In this document: piece by piece, positions 6,639 to 15,354 of the stretch
Numbering within the stretch: position 1 is the stretch's first letter
Layout of the letters: the number at the start of each line of letters is the position of its first letter
Notes under the pieces: generated by a model
The model's input: only the letters and a program-made list of their open reading frames with translations
Told to the model about the DNA's origin: nothing
The model's database searches: none
Source of the DNA: Cyanobacteria bacterium K_Offshore_surface_m2_239
Lineage (GTDB): Bacteria; Cyanobacteriota; Cyanobacteriia; PCC-6307; Cyanobiaceae
DNA length: 33,810 nucleotides
Direction: 5' to 3'
Assembly: GCA_016882305.1 (NCBI GenBank)
Contig: VGQX01000017.1
Location: 1 to 33,810, forward strand
Translations under genes and position numbers: made by a program

Positions 6639-8162
6639 TCAGGTGGCCTCCTCCGCGACAACGTTGTCCTTCTGGAGCTCGGGCCGGAGCAAAGGAAAGG
6701 CAATCACATCCCGGATGGAGGGGCTGTCGGTGAGCAACATGGCCAGGCGGTCGATGCCGATGCCCAACCCACCGGTGGGCGGCATCCCCACCTCCAGGGC
6801 CGCGAGAAAGTCCTCATCCACGCTCTGCGCTTCCGGATCGCCGGCATGGCGACGCTCCTGCTGATGTTCCAGGCGCCGCCGCTGATCCACGGGGTCGATC
6901 AGCTCGGAAAAGGCATTGGCCGTCTCCCTGCCGGCGATGAAGAGCTCGAAACGCTCCACCAGGCCCGGCTTGGAGCGGTGGGCGCGGGCCAGCGGGGAGG
7001 TCTCCACCGGGTAATCGATCACAAAGGTGGGTTGAACCAGAGTGGTCTCCACCCGCTGCTCAAACGCCTCCACCAGCAGGCGGCCCACGCTGTCCGCCGT
7101 GTCAGGCACCTCCAGCCCGGCCTGACGCATCGCCTCCGCAGCGTCCTGGCGACGGGTCCAGGCGTTGAAATCGAGGCCCGTCGCCTCCCGCACCAGGTCG
7201 TGCATCGTCTCTTTGCGCCAAGGGGGAGCGAAAGCGATCGGCGTCCCCTGATACGTGATGGTGCTCGACCCGCAGACCGTCTCCGTGACGGAGGCGATCA
7301 ACTGTTCCGTCAGCTCCATCATCGTCTGGTAGTCGGCATAGGCCTGATAGATCTCCACCGAGGTGAATTCCGGGTTGTGGCGGGTGCTCACCCCCTCATT
7401 GCGAAAGATGCGCCCCAGTTCATAGACCCGCTCGAAGCCGCCCACCACGAGGCGCTTGAGATGCAGTTCCGTGGCAATCCGCAGCGTGAGCGGCAGATCC
7501 AGGGCGTTGTGATGGGTTTCAAACGGGCGGGCGTCGGCCCCACCGGCCTGGGTCTGCAACACGGGGGTTTCGATCTCCAGGAAGCCCCGCTCATCCAGCC
7601 AGCGCCGCAGCCCGCTCACCAACTGGGCTCGCTTGCGAAAGGTGTCCCGGGTCTGGGGGGAGACGATGAGATCGAGATGACGCTGGCGGTAGCGCTTCTC
7701 CACGTCCGCCAGGCCATGCCATTTGTCCGGCAGGGGCTGCAGCGCCTTGCTGAGCATCCGCCAATCGCTCACCTTCACCGACAACTCCCCCCGATCCGTG
7801 CGCCGCAGGGTGCCCTCCACGCCGAGCCAGTCGCCGATGTCCGTCAGGGTGGTCAGCTGGGCGAAGCCATCCGGTTGGTCGGGATGGGCCTCCAGCAGGC
7901 TGGCTCGGTCGATGTAGAGCTGGATGGTGCCGCTTTCGTCCGCCAGGGTGAAGAAGGCCAGCTTGCCCATCACCCGGCGGGTGAGGATTCGGCCCGCCAG
8001 ACAGACCTGCCGCGGGTTCTCTTCACCCTTCGGGAGGTCGGCATGCTCACGCTGGAGATCCGCCGCGCGCTCGGTGGGGGCATAGGAGAAGGCGTAGGGG
8101 AGGTGGCCATGGGCCTCAAGAGCTCGGGCCTTTTCCAGGCGGGTCGCGCGCAGATCCGACAA
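6639..8162 (-). CDS. lysS: Lysyl-tRNA synthetase (class II)
   Basis: A 507-residue class II aminoacyl-tRNA synthetase that charges tRNA-Lys. The N-terminal OB-fold anticodon-binding domain covers roughly residues 50-150 ('[26 protein letters not shown]'). The catalytic domain has motif 2 '[20 protein letters not shown]' and motif 3 '[21 protein letters not shown]'. The length is normal. The family-typical N-terminus '[14 protein letters not shown]' requires a TTG start at 8162; an in-frame TGA lies a few codons upstream and no ATG fits. It lies 44 bp downstream of the rpaB-type gene on the same strand, so read-through transcription is likely. Confidence 0.96.
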   Translation of the reverse strand: MSDLRATRLEKARALEAHGHLPYAFSYAPTERAADLQREHADLPKGEENPRQVCLAGRILTRRVMGKLAFFTLADESGTIQLYIDRASLLEAHPDQPDGFAQLTTLTDIGDWLGVEGTLRRTDRGELSVKVSDWRMLSKALQPLPDKWHGLADVEKRYRQRHLDLIVSPQTRDTFRKRAQLVSGLRRWLDERGFLEIETPVLQTQAGGADARPFETHHNALDLPLTLRIATELHLKRLVVGGFERVYELGRIFRNEGVSTRHNPEFTSVEIYQAYADYQTMMELTEQLIASVTETVCGSSTITYQGTPIAFAPPWRKETMHDLVREATGLDFNAWTRRQDAAEAMRQAGLEVPDTADSVGRLLVEAFEQRVETTLVQPTFVIDYPVETSPLARAHRSKPGLVERFELFIAGRETANAFSELIDPVDQRRRLEHQQERRHAGDPEAQSVDEDFLAALEVGMPPTGGLGIGIDRLAMLLTDSPSIRDVIAFPLLRPELQKDNVVAEEAT

Positions 8163-8206
8163 GGCGGGCAGGGGGCGTCAGGGATTGGAGCCATCCTGAA
8201 GGATGG

Positions 8207-9079
8207 TCAGCCAGCCGCAGCCAGGGGGCCCTCCACCATCCGCTGCGAGGCGTAACCGGTGCCCCGGACGGTGAGGATCAACTCGGGGTTGCGGGGATCG
8301 GGCTCCAGCTTCCCGCGCAGGCGGGCGACATAGACATCGACCACCCGCAGGTCGGCGGCCCGTCGCGGGGGATAGCCCCAAAGCTGTTCGAGGATCTCCG
8401 CCCGCGGCACCACCCGGCCCGGATCCCGGAACAGGAGTTCGAGCAGGCTGAATTCGGTGTAGGTGAGCGCGATGCGTTGCCCATCGCGGGTGACCTGGCG
8501 CCGATTGGTGTCCACCACCAGATCGCCCAGGCGCAGCACACCATTGCCAGCGGGCACCTCCCGGGGTTCCGCCTGGGCGGAGCCGCGGCCCACCCGCCGC
8601 AGGATGGTGGCGATGCGCACCTCCAGCTCCTTGGGGCTGAAAGGCTTGGGCAGATAGTCGTCGGCGCCGAGATCCAAGCCAGCCACCCGTTCCGCGATGG
8701 CATCGAGGGCGGAGAGGAAGATGATCGGCACACAGGATTCGGCTCGCAGGCGGCGACAGACCGCGAAACCATCCAGCTTGGGAAGCATCACATCGAGCAC
8801 CACAAGATCGGGCTGCTCGCGATGGAACGCCTCCAGGGCCTGCTCCCCGTCCTCCGCGCAGACGACGCGGTAGCCGGCCAGCTGGAGGCGCATCACCAGC
8901 ACGCGGCGGACGGCGGCCTCGTCATCCACCACCAGAAGGGTGGGCTTGGGGCTGTCGTCGGCCTCACCAGCGGGACGATCGTCATGGGCGTCGTCCGGCG
9001 AGGAGACCTCCCGCCGGCTCTGTCGGGAGGGCGTCGCGGCGGAGGGGATCAGCGACGGGGGACAATCCTCCAGACTCAT
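8207..9079 (-). CDS. rpaB: OmpR-family response regulator, RpaB-like
   Basis: A 290-residue two-component regulator. After a disordered N-terminus of about 45 residues it has a receiver domain ('TLLVVDDEAAVRR', phospho-acceptor Asp96 in 'DLVVLDVMLPKLDG', conserved Lys in 'YLPKPFSPKEL') and a C-terminal winged helix ('YTEFSLLELLFRDPGRVV', 'VDVYVARLRGKLE', 'TVRGTGY'). The 'GLDLGADDYLPKPFSPKELEVRI' segment matches RpaB (Ycf27), the essential cyanobacterial regulator of high-light and redox-responsive promoters, rather than RpaA. I chose ATG 9079 ('MSLEDCPPS') over the ORF-track start at 9154, whose first 25 residues look like leader sequence. lysS follows. RpaB identity is by sequence memory; the OmpR family is certain. 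Confidence 0.88.
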   Translation of the reverse strand: MSLEDCPPSLIPSAATPSRQSRREVSSPDDAHDDRPAGEADDSPKPTLLVVDDEAAVRRVLVMRLQLAGYRVVCAEDGEQALEAFHREQPDLVVLDVMLPKLDGFAVCRRLRAESCVPIIFLSALDAIAERVAGLDLGADDYLPKPFSPKELEVRIATILRRVGRGSAQAEPREVPAGNGVLRLGDLVVDTNRRQVTRDGQRIALTYTEFSLLELLFRDPGRVVPRAEILEQLWGYPPRRAADLRVVDVYVARLRGKLEPDPRNPELILTVRGTGYASQRMVEGPLAAAG

Positions 9080-9215
9080 GGACGCAACGCATGATGAAGA
9101 ATCGCAACCATACCCTTGAGTGGTTCCTGGGGTCATCCCCCACCCCTGGGGCACCAGGAGGGTTTGAGCGATTTTTAAGCATTTCTACGGAAACAGACGG
9201 CGCTGAACCGGGCTG

Positions 9216-10580
9216 CTACAGGCCGGCTGTGCCGGCTTCCGTCGGCCAACGGGCGGCGGCATAGCGGTTCCACTCCCGGGCCGCGGTCTCCAGGGCCGCG
9301 TCGCTGGCGGCCTGACCCAGCATCGCCCGCTGCAACTGGGTGTAGAGGATCGTTTGCAGCCGCTTCAGGCCGGGGGTGGGGGGCACCAGCACCCGCGCCG
9401 TCTCCAGAGACCGCAGCGCCAGCAGGCGCGCGTCCCGCACCAGTCGCTCGCCCCGGTCCGCCGTTGTCGCTGTCCGCAGACGCCGTTCCATCGCCTCCAG
9501 GGCCACCCGCGAGGACGGCAGAACGCGCGCGGCTTCCGCAAAGCTCAGCTGATTGGCGCCGTTGGTCAGGAACAGGGCCAGATCGACCGCCGCCGCCGGC
9601 AGCGGACTGTTCCGGGGCACCACAAGGTTCATCACCGCCACATTGGTGTCGCCGGTCGCCCCCCGCAGCGGAAGGTGGGGGGTGGTGACGGCGGCGATGC
9701 CGGGCGCATTGGTCTGCAGATTGCGCAGGAAATCGGGCCCGCTGGCCACCTGGGCCAGCTCTCCGGCCTGGTAGAGCTCGATCGCCCGCCGATAGCCCTG
9801 GCTGACCACCTCGCGCGGCAGCAATCCCCGGCGATACAAGTCGGTCCAGAAGGCGAAGGCCCGCCGCCCCGCCGGGCTCCAGAAGGCCGCCTGGCGCCGG
9901 TCATCCAGCAGGCGCACCCCCATCTGCACCAACGCCTCCAGCAGCTCCGCCGAGTCTTCCGGAACCACGGTGACGAACAGGGCGTAGCGACCGGTGCGCC
10001 GACGGATGGCTTCGGCGTAGGCCGGCACCTCCTCCCAGCTCCGGGGAGGCGCCGTCAGGCCAGCCTGGCGCAGGAGGCGGCCATTGGCCATCGTCAGGCG
10101 GGTGGTGAGATACCAAGGGATGGCGAATTGCCGCCCCCCCAGACGACCGGAGGACCACACCCCCGGCAGATAGGCCCGCTCCACGCCAGGAGGCAGGACG
10201 CTGTTCAGGTCGAGCAGCCCCCCCCGACTGGCCAACCCGGCGGCGAAGAGGGGGTTGAGATTCACCAGATCGGGGGCTGTGCGCGCGAAGACAGACGCCA
10301 GGAGCTTGCGTTCCACCGCGCTCCAGGGCACATCGGTCCAGCGCACGGCCATCGGACTGTCCGGGGGGCGCTGGCGACGCCAGGCGTCCAGCGCCTCCTC
10401 CATCCAGGCCTGGAACCGGGGGGCCAGATCCAGGGTCCAGAGCTGCAGAGCGGGGGAAGGGGGGGGAGCGCCAGCCCGACGCCCGAAGGGGCCACAGGCC
10501 GCAGCTCCCAGCGCGAGACCCGTCAGTCCCAGGCCTCGCAGGAGCGCGCGGCGCGTCCGTGACGGAACGACCTCAGCCAC
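9216..10580 (-). CDS. Sugar-type ABC transporter solute-binding lipoprotein
   Basis: A 454-residue family 1 extracellular solute-binding protein. It has a twin-arginine-like start 'SRTRRALLRGLGLTGLALGAAAC' with a lipobox cysteine near residue 29, so it is probably exported folded and lipid-anchored. The mature part shows the UgpB/MalE pattern: 'LQLWTLDL', 'NLNPLFAAGLASRGGLLDLNSVL', 'FAIPWYLTTRLTMANGRLLRQAGL', 'PRSWEEVPAYAEAI', 'GPDFLRNLQTNAPGI'. Substrate unknown; an oligosaccharide or glycosyl-polyol would fit the family. It starts at GTG 10580 and overlaps the mreD end by 8 bp, so it is the last gene of the mre operon. No permease or ATPase gene is adjacent, so partners must be elsewhere. 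Confidence 0.87.
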   Translation of the reverse strand: MAEVVPSRTRRALLRGLGLTGLALGAAACGPFGRRAGAPPPSPALQLWTLDLAPRFQAWMEEALDAWRRQRPPDSPMAVRWTDVPWSAVERKLLASVFARTAPDLVNLNPLFAAGLASRGGLLDLNSVLPPGVERAYLPGVWSSGRLGGRQFAIPWYLTTRLTMANGRLLRQAGLTAPPRSWEEVPAYAEAIRRRTGRYALFVTVVPEDSAELLEALVQMGVRLLDDRRQAAFWSPAGRRAFAFWTDLYRRGLLPREVVSQGYRRAIELYQAGELAQVASGPDFLRNLQTNAPGIAAVTTPHLPLRGATGDTNVAVMNLVVPRNSPLPAAAVDLALFLTNGANQLSFAEAARVLPSSRVALEAMERRLRTATTADRGERLVRDARLLALRSLETARVLVPPTPGLKRLQTILYTQLQRAMLGQAASDAALETAAREWNRYAAARWPTEAGTAGL

Positions 10581-11151
10581 GCCAGTCCGGGTCCGCCCGT
10601 TTCCAAAGCAGCAACAGCAGAGAGCAGACCAAGGGGGCCAGGAGAGCGGTCAGAAGGGTTTGGGCCAGCAGCAGATGGGGGCCGACCGTGGTCAGATCCT
10701 GCCAGGTCCACCCCGCCCGCGCCAGCAGAGCCGGATCCGGTCCGGGGCGGTCGCCATCGGCGAGGGGTGGGCGCCAACCCCAGGCCAGCCACTGCACCAT
10801 CAGCGTGAGATTGAGGAGGGCCGTTCCTCCCAAGGCCAGCAGCCCCAAGCTGAGGGGGCGCTCAATGGCGGGGCGGCGGGCGCGGAGGGGGCCCCACCAG
10901 CGAGCCAGCAGCACCAAGCCCGGAATCAAACTCACCAACCCGGGATGCTGGGCGTCCAGCAGCAGGCCGAGCACCAGCGCCAGCAGGAGGGCCGAGCGGC
11001 GCCCATCCGCCAGGGCCCAGGGCAACAGCCACAGCACGGGCCAGCAGGGGGGCGCCCCCGCCAGGGTGAGCCAGGACGGCGTGGCAAGGCTGACCAGCGG
11101 CACAAGAACAAGACTGGTGGCAAGCAGTGGCTGGCGCTGGAGGAGGTCCAT
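10573..11151 (-). CDS. mreD: Rod shape-determining protein MreD
   Basis: A 192-residue polytopic inner-membrane protein (about five hydrophobic segments, e.g. 'LLATSLVLVPLVSLATP', 'SALLLALVLGLLLDAQHPG', 'LLLAQTLLTALLAPLVCSLLLLL'). The 'GLLLD' plus following helices and its position directly after mreC identify it. The start ATG 11151 shares one base with the mreC stop (TGATG); the ORF-track extension upstream is antisense to mreC's own frame and is rejected. MreD is part of the elongasome that couples MreB filaments to wall synthesis. Sequence conservation of MreD is low, so context carries much of the call. Confidence 0.88.
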   Translation of the reverse strand: MDLLQRQPLLATSLVLVPLVSLATPSWLTLAGAPPCWPVLWLLPWALADGRRSALLLALVLGLLLDAQHPGLVSLIPGLVLLARWWGPLRARRPAIERPLSLGLLALGGTALLNLTLMVQWLAWGWRPPLADGDRPGPDPALLARAGWTWQDLTTVGPHLLLAQTLLTALLAPLVCSLLLLLWKRADPDWRG

Positions 11152-11894
11152 CAGGGGCGCAACACCTGCACCCAGTCGATCGCCTGCACCGGGGCGATCA
11201 ACTGGACCACCGCCACGGGAGCGGGATCGGCGTTGGCATCCACAGCCTGGATCACCCCCACGGGCAGATTGGGGGGAACCAGGGTGCTGGCGGGGGAGGT
11301 CACCACAAGATCTCCGGGCCGCGCTTCCGGATCCTTGTCCAGGAAGCGGAGCAGGGGGCGGGCGCTGCCGGAGCCCGAGAGCAGACCCTGGTTGCGACTG
11401 CGGTTCACCCAGACCCCCACCCGGCTGGAGGGGTCGGTGAGCAGGGTGATGGTGGCCGTGGCGGGGGTGACGCTGGCCACCAGTCCGATCAAGCCGCCCG
11501 GACCCACCACCGGCTGCCCGGCACGCACGCCCGCCAGGGCACCCTTGCCGATCACCAGCTGCTGCCACCAGCCCCCGCTTTGGCGGGAGATCACGGGAGC
11601 GGAAACGGCCTTGTCCGCGTTGGAGCGTTGCAGGGCCAGCAATTGGCGCAAGCGGTCGTTGTCGCTGGCCAAGGCCTGCAACCGCGCCTGATCCTCCACG
11701 CTCCGGGCGGATCGCAGCCACTCCGACTGGGCCGGGCCCGGCCAGAAGGGGAGGCTCAAGAGGGCATAGGCGTCATTGAGCAGGGCCCCCTTGCTCAGAC
11801 GCACGATGAGCAGCAACAGGATCAGCGTCAGCAGGAGGGGCCAGCGCCGTCGTCTCCCACGGGAGAACGGAGCGCGTCGCCAGGGAACGGACAT
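11151..11894 (-). CDS. mreC: Rod shape-determining protein MreC
   Basis: A 247-residue bitopic protein: a basic N-terminus, one membrane anchor ('WPLLLTLILLLLIVRLS'), a short coiled coil ('SVEDQARLQALASDNDRLRQLLAL'), then the beta-rich periplasmic domain ('GWWQQLVIGKGALAGVRAGQPVVGPGGLIGLV', 'TLLTDPSSRVGVWVNRSRNQGLLSG'). It links MreB to the peptidoglycan synthases RodA/PBP2. It sits 4 bp after mreB and one base overlaps mreD. Start ATG 11894 places the membrane anchor correctly. Confidence 0.94.
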   Translation of the reverse strand: MSVPWRRAPFSRGRRRRWPLLLTLILLLLIVRLSKGALLNDAYALLSLPFWPGPAQSEWLRSARSVEDQARLQALASDNDRLRQLLALQRSNADKAVSAPVISRQSGGWWQQLVIGKGALAGVRAGQPVVGPGGLIGLVASVTPATATITLLTDPSSRVGVWVNRSRNQGLLSGSGSARPLLRFLDKDPEARPGDLVVTSPASTLVPPNLPVGVIQAVDANADPAPVAVVQLIAPVQAIDWVQVLRP

Positions 11895-11898
11895 GGAA

Positions 11899-12987
11899 TC
11901 AGGCGGCTGGCCTGGTCTCTTCCGGCCCCTCCAAGAGCCATTCGTAGCGGGGGAAATCGTCCAGGATCAAACGCGTGCCCCGCACGACGCAGTACAACGG
12001 ATCATCGGCCAGATGGCTGAGGATGCCGGTTTCCTGGCTCACCAGATCGCAGAGTCCGCGCGCCAGGGAGCCCCCGCCAGCAAACATGATGCCGCGATCG
12101 ACGATGTCGGAAGCGAGCTCGGGGGGCACGCGCTCCAGGGTGCGGCGCACGGCCTCGACGATCACGGAGGCGGTCTCCGCCATGGCCTCCCGGATCTCCT
12201 GGCCCCGCACCTGCACCGTGCGCGGCAGGCCCGTGAGCAGATGTTGGCCGCGCACATCCTTGCTCAGCTGATCGTTGTTGTCGTCAGGAAAGACGGATCC
12301 GATCTCGATCTTGATCTCCTCGGCGGTCTGTTCGCCGACGACGAGATTGTGCACTTTTTTCAGATGCATGCTCACGGCTGCCGTGAATTCATCACCCGCC
12401 ACCCGCAGGGACTCGCTGAGCACGGCGCGTCCAAAGCTGAACACAGCCACTTCGGTCGTCCCGCCGCCGATGTCCACAATCATGGAGCCCTTGGGCTCCA
12501 TCACCGGCATGTCGGCGCCCAGGGCCGCCGCAAAGGCCTCATCCACCAGGAACACCTGGCGCGCATGGGCCTCGCCCGCCGCCCGCAACTCCCGCCGCTC
12601 CCCGGGGGTGACACCTCCAGGAATGGCGATCAGCAGCCGGGAGGCCATCACCTCCTCGCCGTTGTGGGCCTGCAGGAGAAGGGCGCGGAGCAAGCGGGCG
12701 GCGGCGTCCGTGTCGGAGATGACACCGTCGCTGAGGGGCCGGACGGCGATGATCTCACTGGCTTTGCGGTTCAGCCCGGAGGTCACGTCGCCGGGGGTGC
12801 GCCCGAGCATCGTCTTGGCGGTCTGGCCCACCAGGGTGGTGTTGCGCTTCAGGTCAACCGCGACGACGGAGGGTTCGTTGAGCACCGCCGTCTTGTCCAC
12901 CCCCTCGATCCAAACCAACGTGTTGGCCGTGCCGAAATCGATGCCGATGTCGCGATCACGGGTGATCTGAAGGCGATTGAAAAACAC
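11899..12987 (-). CDS. mreB: Rod shape-determining protein MreB (bacterial actin)
   Basis: A 362-residue actin-fold ATPase that forms membrane-associated filaments guiding lateral wall growth. Nucleotide-binding motifs are intact: phosphate 1 'DIGIDFGTANTLVW', connect 1 'NEPSVVAVD', 'AIPGGVTPGERREL', phosphate 2 'MIVDIGGGTTEVAV', and the adenosine motif 'IMFAGGGSLARGL'. The short N-terminal hydrophobic 'MFFNRLQI' is the expected membrane-binding element and supports the GTG start at 12987. It is the first gene of mreB-mreC-mreD-solute-binding protein and divergent from ssb. Confidence 0.97.
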   Translation of the reverse strand: MFFNRLQITRDRDIGIDFGTANTLVWIEGVDKTAVLNEPSVVAVDLKRNTTLVGQTAKTMLGRTPGDVTSGLNRKASEIIAVRPLSDGVISDTDAAARLLRALLLQAHNGEEVMASRLLIAIPGGVTPGERRELRAAGEAHARQVFLVDEAFAAALGADMPVMEPKGSMIVDIGGGTTEVAVFSFGRAVLSESLRVAGDEFTAAVSMHLKKVHNLVVGEQTAEEIKIEIGSVFPDDNNDQLSKDVRGQHLLTGLPRTVQVRGQEIREAMAETASVIVEAVRRTLERVPPELASDIVDRGIMFAGGGSLARGLCDLVSQETGILSHLADDPLYCVVRGTRLILDDFPRYEWLLEGPEETRPAA

Positions 12988-13010
12988 GCGACCAGGGGAA
13001 GCCAGGCCGG

Positions 13011-13016
13011 ATCATA
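13011..13016 (-). promoter_or_regulatory. Candidate -10 box for the mreB operon
   Basis: TATGAT on the minus strand, 24 bp before the GTG start of mreB in the 163-bp divergent gap with ssb. It matches the -10 consensus at five of six positions; no good -35 is seen. Confidence 0.35.
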
Positions 13017-13150
13017 GGGTTGGCGATCCAGCGCTCCGGAAGTCCTCGGCTCCTGTGTGTGACAACCGGGATCGAGGGTGGAACTGGAGAAGCAAGCCAC
13101 CCCCAGCGGGGGGCCCAAACTTGATCCCTTCATTCTCAGGAGCCTCCGCC

Positions 13151-13531
13151 ATGGGCGTCAACTCCATCACCCTCGTCGGCCGTGCCGGCCGCGACCCGGA
13201 AGTCCGCTACTTCGAATCCGGCAGTGTGGTGGCCAACCTCACTCTTGCCGTCAACCGCCGCAGCCGGGATGACGAACCCGACTGGTTCAACCTGGAAATC
13301 TGGGGCAAGCAGGCCCAGGTGGCGGCGGACTACGTCCGCAAGGGGTCCCTGCTGGGGATCATCGGCTCGTTCAAGCTCGACCGCTGGACGGATCGCACCA
13401 GCGGGGAGGAGCGCAGCAAGCCCGTGATCCGGGTGGACCGGCTGGAGCTGCTGGGAAGCCGTCGCGACATGGACTCCTCGGAAAGCAGCTTCGGGGGAGG
13501 AGAGCCCAGTGAGGAGGAAGTTCCGTTCTAA
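13151..13531 (+). CDS. ssb: Single-stranded DNA-binding protein
   Basis: A 126-residue SSB with one OB-fold ('NSITLVGRAGRDPEVRYFESGSVVANLTLAV', 'PDWFNLEIWGKQAQVAADYVRKGSLLGIIGSFKLDRW') and the acidic C-terminal tip 'EEEVPF' that recruits repair and replication partners. It coats single-stranded DNA during replication and recombination. I chose ATG 13151, preceded by AGGAG about 8 bp upstream; the ORF-track start at 12977 would add 58 residues lacking homology to SSB. It is a single gene, closed by a strong terminator. Confidence 0.95.
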   Translation: MGVNSITLVGRAGRDPEVRYFESGSVVANLTLAVNRRSRDDEPDWFNLEIWGKQAQVAADYVRKGSLLGIIGSFKLDRWTDRTSGEERSKPVIRVDRLELLGSRRDMDSSESSFGGGEPSEEEVPF

Positions 13532-13572
13532 GGGGGCTCAGGGCTGTCGCGCCAGCGGCGGTCGTCTGACGG

Positions 13573-13597
13573 GGGCGCCAAGCAGGGCGCCCTTTTT
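13573..13597 (+). terminator. Rho-independent terminator of ssb
   Basis: Perfect 7-bp stem GGGCGCC / GGCGCCC with a 6-nt loop followed by TTTTT, 42 bp after the ssb stop. Confidence 0.88.
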
Positions 13598-13651
13598 GTT
13601 CCATCCCGTTGTTGTGGCGGCTGGCCGGGGCCGGAGCGGCGGCCGACCACC

Positions 13652-14140
13652 TCAGTGGCTGTCCACTCGCTTTGTCCAGATCCGCAAGCCCAACCAGCCG
13701 AAGCCGGCCAGAACAGACACCACCAGCAGGACCCTTACCACCGTGGCCACAGGTTCGATCCAGGACTGCACCCGGCGGCTGCCTTCCCCGAGGAGGGTGC
13801 CGGCCAGGGTCAGCAGGAGGGTCCAGATGAGGCTGACGGCGGTGGTCCAGCGGAGAAAGGGGCCATGGGCATCATTGCGATGCCGGCCGGCACAGAGATC
13901 AGGGCCATGCCGTGGCGGTTGAGCCAGGTGCAGCTGCGGTGCAGTTCTTGGGAGCTCCCAATCCAGCGGCCATGGCGAGACAGCCACTGCGCGATGCGTT
14001 CTTCGTTCACTTGGCGGCCGATGCCCTACCAGGGAAGCGCCCCAAGGACGGAGCCCGGGAGGCCAGCGAGCACGATGGGAATCAGAGAGATTCGTAGGAG
14101 ATCGATTCTTTCATGAATACCTGCGCATAGACACCTGGCA
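13652..14140 (-). pseudogene. Decayed DedA-family membrane protein
   Basis: Pieces in different frames match the intact DedA at 18418-19074 colinearly: 'VLAGLPGSVLGALPW' then an in-frame TAG where the intact copy has Tyr, then 'QVNEERIAQWLSRHGRWIG..QELHRS.TWLNRHG', then 'LISVPAGIAMMPMAPF', and finally 'RWTTAVSLIWTLLLTLAGTLLGEG' to 'LRIWTKRVDSH' and a stop at 13652. Compared with the intact copy there is one nonsense codon (about 14033), a loss of about 36 bp between 'NRHG' and 'LISVPAG', and a frameshift near 13860. The first ~60 codons are lost or unrecognisable, apart from a faint GVYAQ versus GFYVQ at about 14121-14135. The two copies differ at many bases, so the duplication or replacement is not recent. 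Confidence 0.9.
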
Positions 14141-14293
14141 CAACCAACAGCAGACGACTTGCCAGCCCAGACAGGGAATCCAAAGCAGAGATACCAGAAA
14201 GCAAGATCTGCCAGGCGATGCATCACACGAAAGCTCAGCCAGAGCGAAGACGATCTTCATCGTGATAAAATAAAAAAGCACAAGGGTTGAATC

Positions 14294-14665
14294 GTGCTCA
14301 CAAATCCGCTCCTCAGCCTATTTTTTTACTCTGTCATGCTCACTGCCGGACAGGCATTATTCAAATTGGCAGCTCAACACACCAAATCATATTCCCATAG
14401 CCCGATGACCTTTGCCATGCATTTATTTACGACACCCATCTTCCTGGCCGCCTGCCTTCTGTATGCGCTCTCAACAGTGATCTGGGTGGCCTTGCTGAGT
14501 CGCTTCCCTTTATCACAAGCCTATCCTCTCGTCATCGCCATCTCAATTATTTTAACAACAACACTCGGCATAACACTCTTCAAAGAGACATTAACCTTGG
14601 ACAAGATTTTCGGGCTCCTGATTGTCGGAGCTGGAGTGAAGATTCTCTCACGTTCTCTATCATGA
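14294..14665 (+). CDS. Small 4-TM transporter-like protein (EamA/SMR type)
   Basis: A 123-residue protein with four hydrophobic helices ('PLLSLFFYSVMLTAGQALFKLAA', 'FLAACLLYALSTVIWVALLSRFPLSQAYPLV', 'AISIILTTTLGITLFKETLTL', 'IFGLLIVGAGVKIL'). The 'LSRFPLSQAYPLV' and 'LFKETLT' patterns are typical of the small multidrug resistance / EamA fold, including the ArnE/ArnF-like flippase subunits for undecaprenyl-linked sugars. It starts at GTG 14294 and overlaps the methyltransferase start by 4 bp (ATGA). The glycan neighbourhood favours a lipid-linked sugar flippase role over drug efflux, but that is inference. It is AT-richer than the flanking housekeeping genes. Confidence 0.8.
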   Translation: MLTNPLLSLFFYSVMLTAGQALFKLAAQHTKSYSHSPMTFAMHLFTTPIFLAACLLYALSTVIWVALLSRFPLSQAYPLVIAISIILTTTLGITLFKETLTLDKIFGLLIVGAGVKILSRSLS

Positions 14666-15354
14666 AAGCAGAGTCGGCCTACATTGCCCCTCGTCTTGGG
14701 GGGTTCGCTCCAAGATTGGCCTGGAGAGTTAGACAAGAAATTTACTGTGGCATGATGAAACGGCTTCAGCCGCAACCATATTGGACAATTCTTGATGCTG
14801 GCGTGACATCTGATCGCACAACAGATTCAAATTTCTTTGAAAAGCTTTACCCTTATCCTGATGCTGTCACCGCTGTAGGACTAGAAGACGCAAGCTTTCT
14901 TGAACAGGAACACCCAGGGGTTAAGTTCATTCTTGCTGATGCTTGTCAGCTCCCATTTGCGGCAGAGAGTTTTGACCTGGTATTCTGTTCAGCAGTAATT
15001 GAACATGTAGGCACACGACAAAGACAACTCGATTTGGTTCGAGAGTTGACACGCGTAGGAAAAGTGGTCGTAATTACAACTCCAAACCGTTATTTTCCAC
15101 TAGAGTTTCATACCTTAACTCCATTTCTTCACTGGCTCAAACCGGCGATTTTCAGGAGATTCCTGCGCTATTCAGGCCGTCCATTTTTTGCTGATGAAAA
15201 AAATCTTAATTTACTCAGCGAGAGAGACATGGATCGCTTGATTTCGGGCGAAAATCTATATGCTGTCAAAAAACATCACCGTCTATGGGGATTTACAAGC
15301 AATCTTGTTTATTATCTTTCGCGTCGCCCCCTTAGTCAGGAGTGTGACCTATAG
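14662..15354 (+). CDS. Class I SAM-dependent methyltransferase
   Basis: A 230-residue Rossmann methyltransferase of the Methyltransf_11 type. Motif I is slightly altered ('WTILDAGVTSDRTTDSN' in place of the usual DxGxGxG), followed by 'GLEDASFLEQ', 'FILADACQLPFAAESFDLVFCSAVIEHVG' and 'VVVITTPNRYFPLEFHT'. Such proteins often act on sugars or lipid-linked glycans; the substrate is unknown. The start overlaps the 4-TM gene by 4 bp, suggesting co-translation. The 3' end overlaps the convergent GT2 gene by 19 bp. Confidence 0.85.
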   Translation: MKAESAYIAPRLGGFAPRLAWRVRQEIYCGMMKRLQPQPYWTILDAGVTSDRTTDSNFFEKLYPYPDAVTAVGLEDASFLEQEHPGVKFILADACQLPFAAESFDLVFCSAVIEHVGTRQRQLDLVRELTRVGKVVVITTPNRYFPLEFHTLTPFLHWLKPAIFRRFLRYSGRPFFADEKNLNLLSERDMDRLISGENLYAVKKHHRLWGFTSNLVYYLSRRPLSQECDL

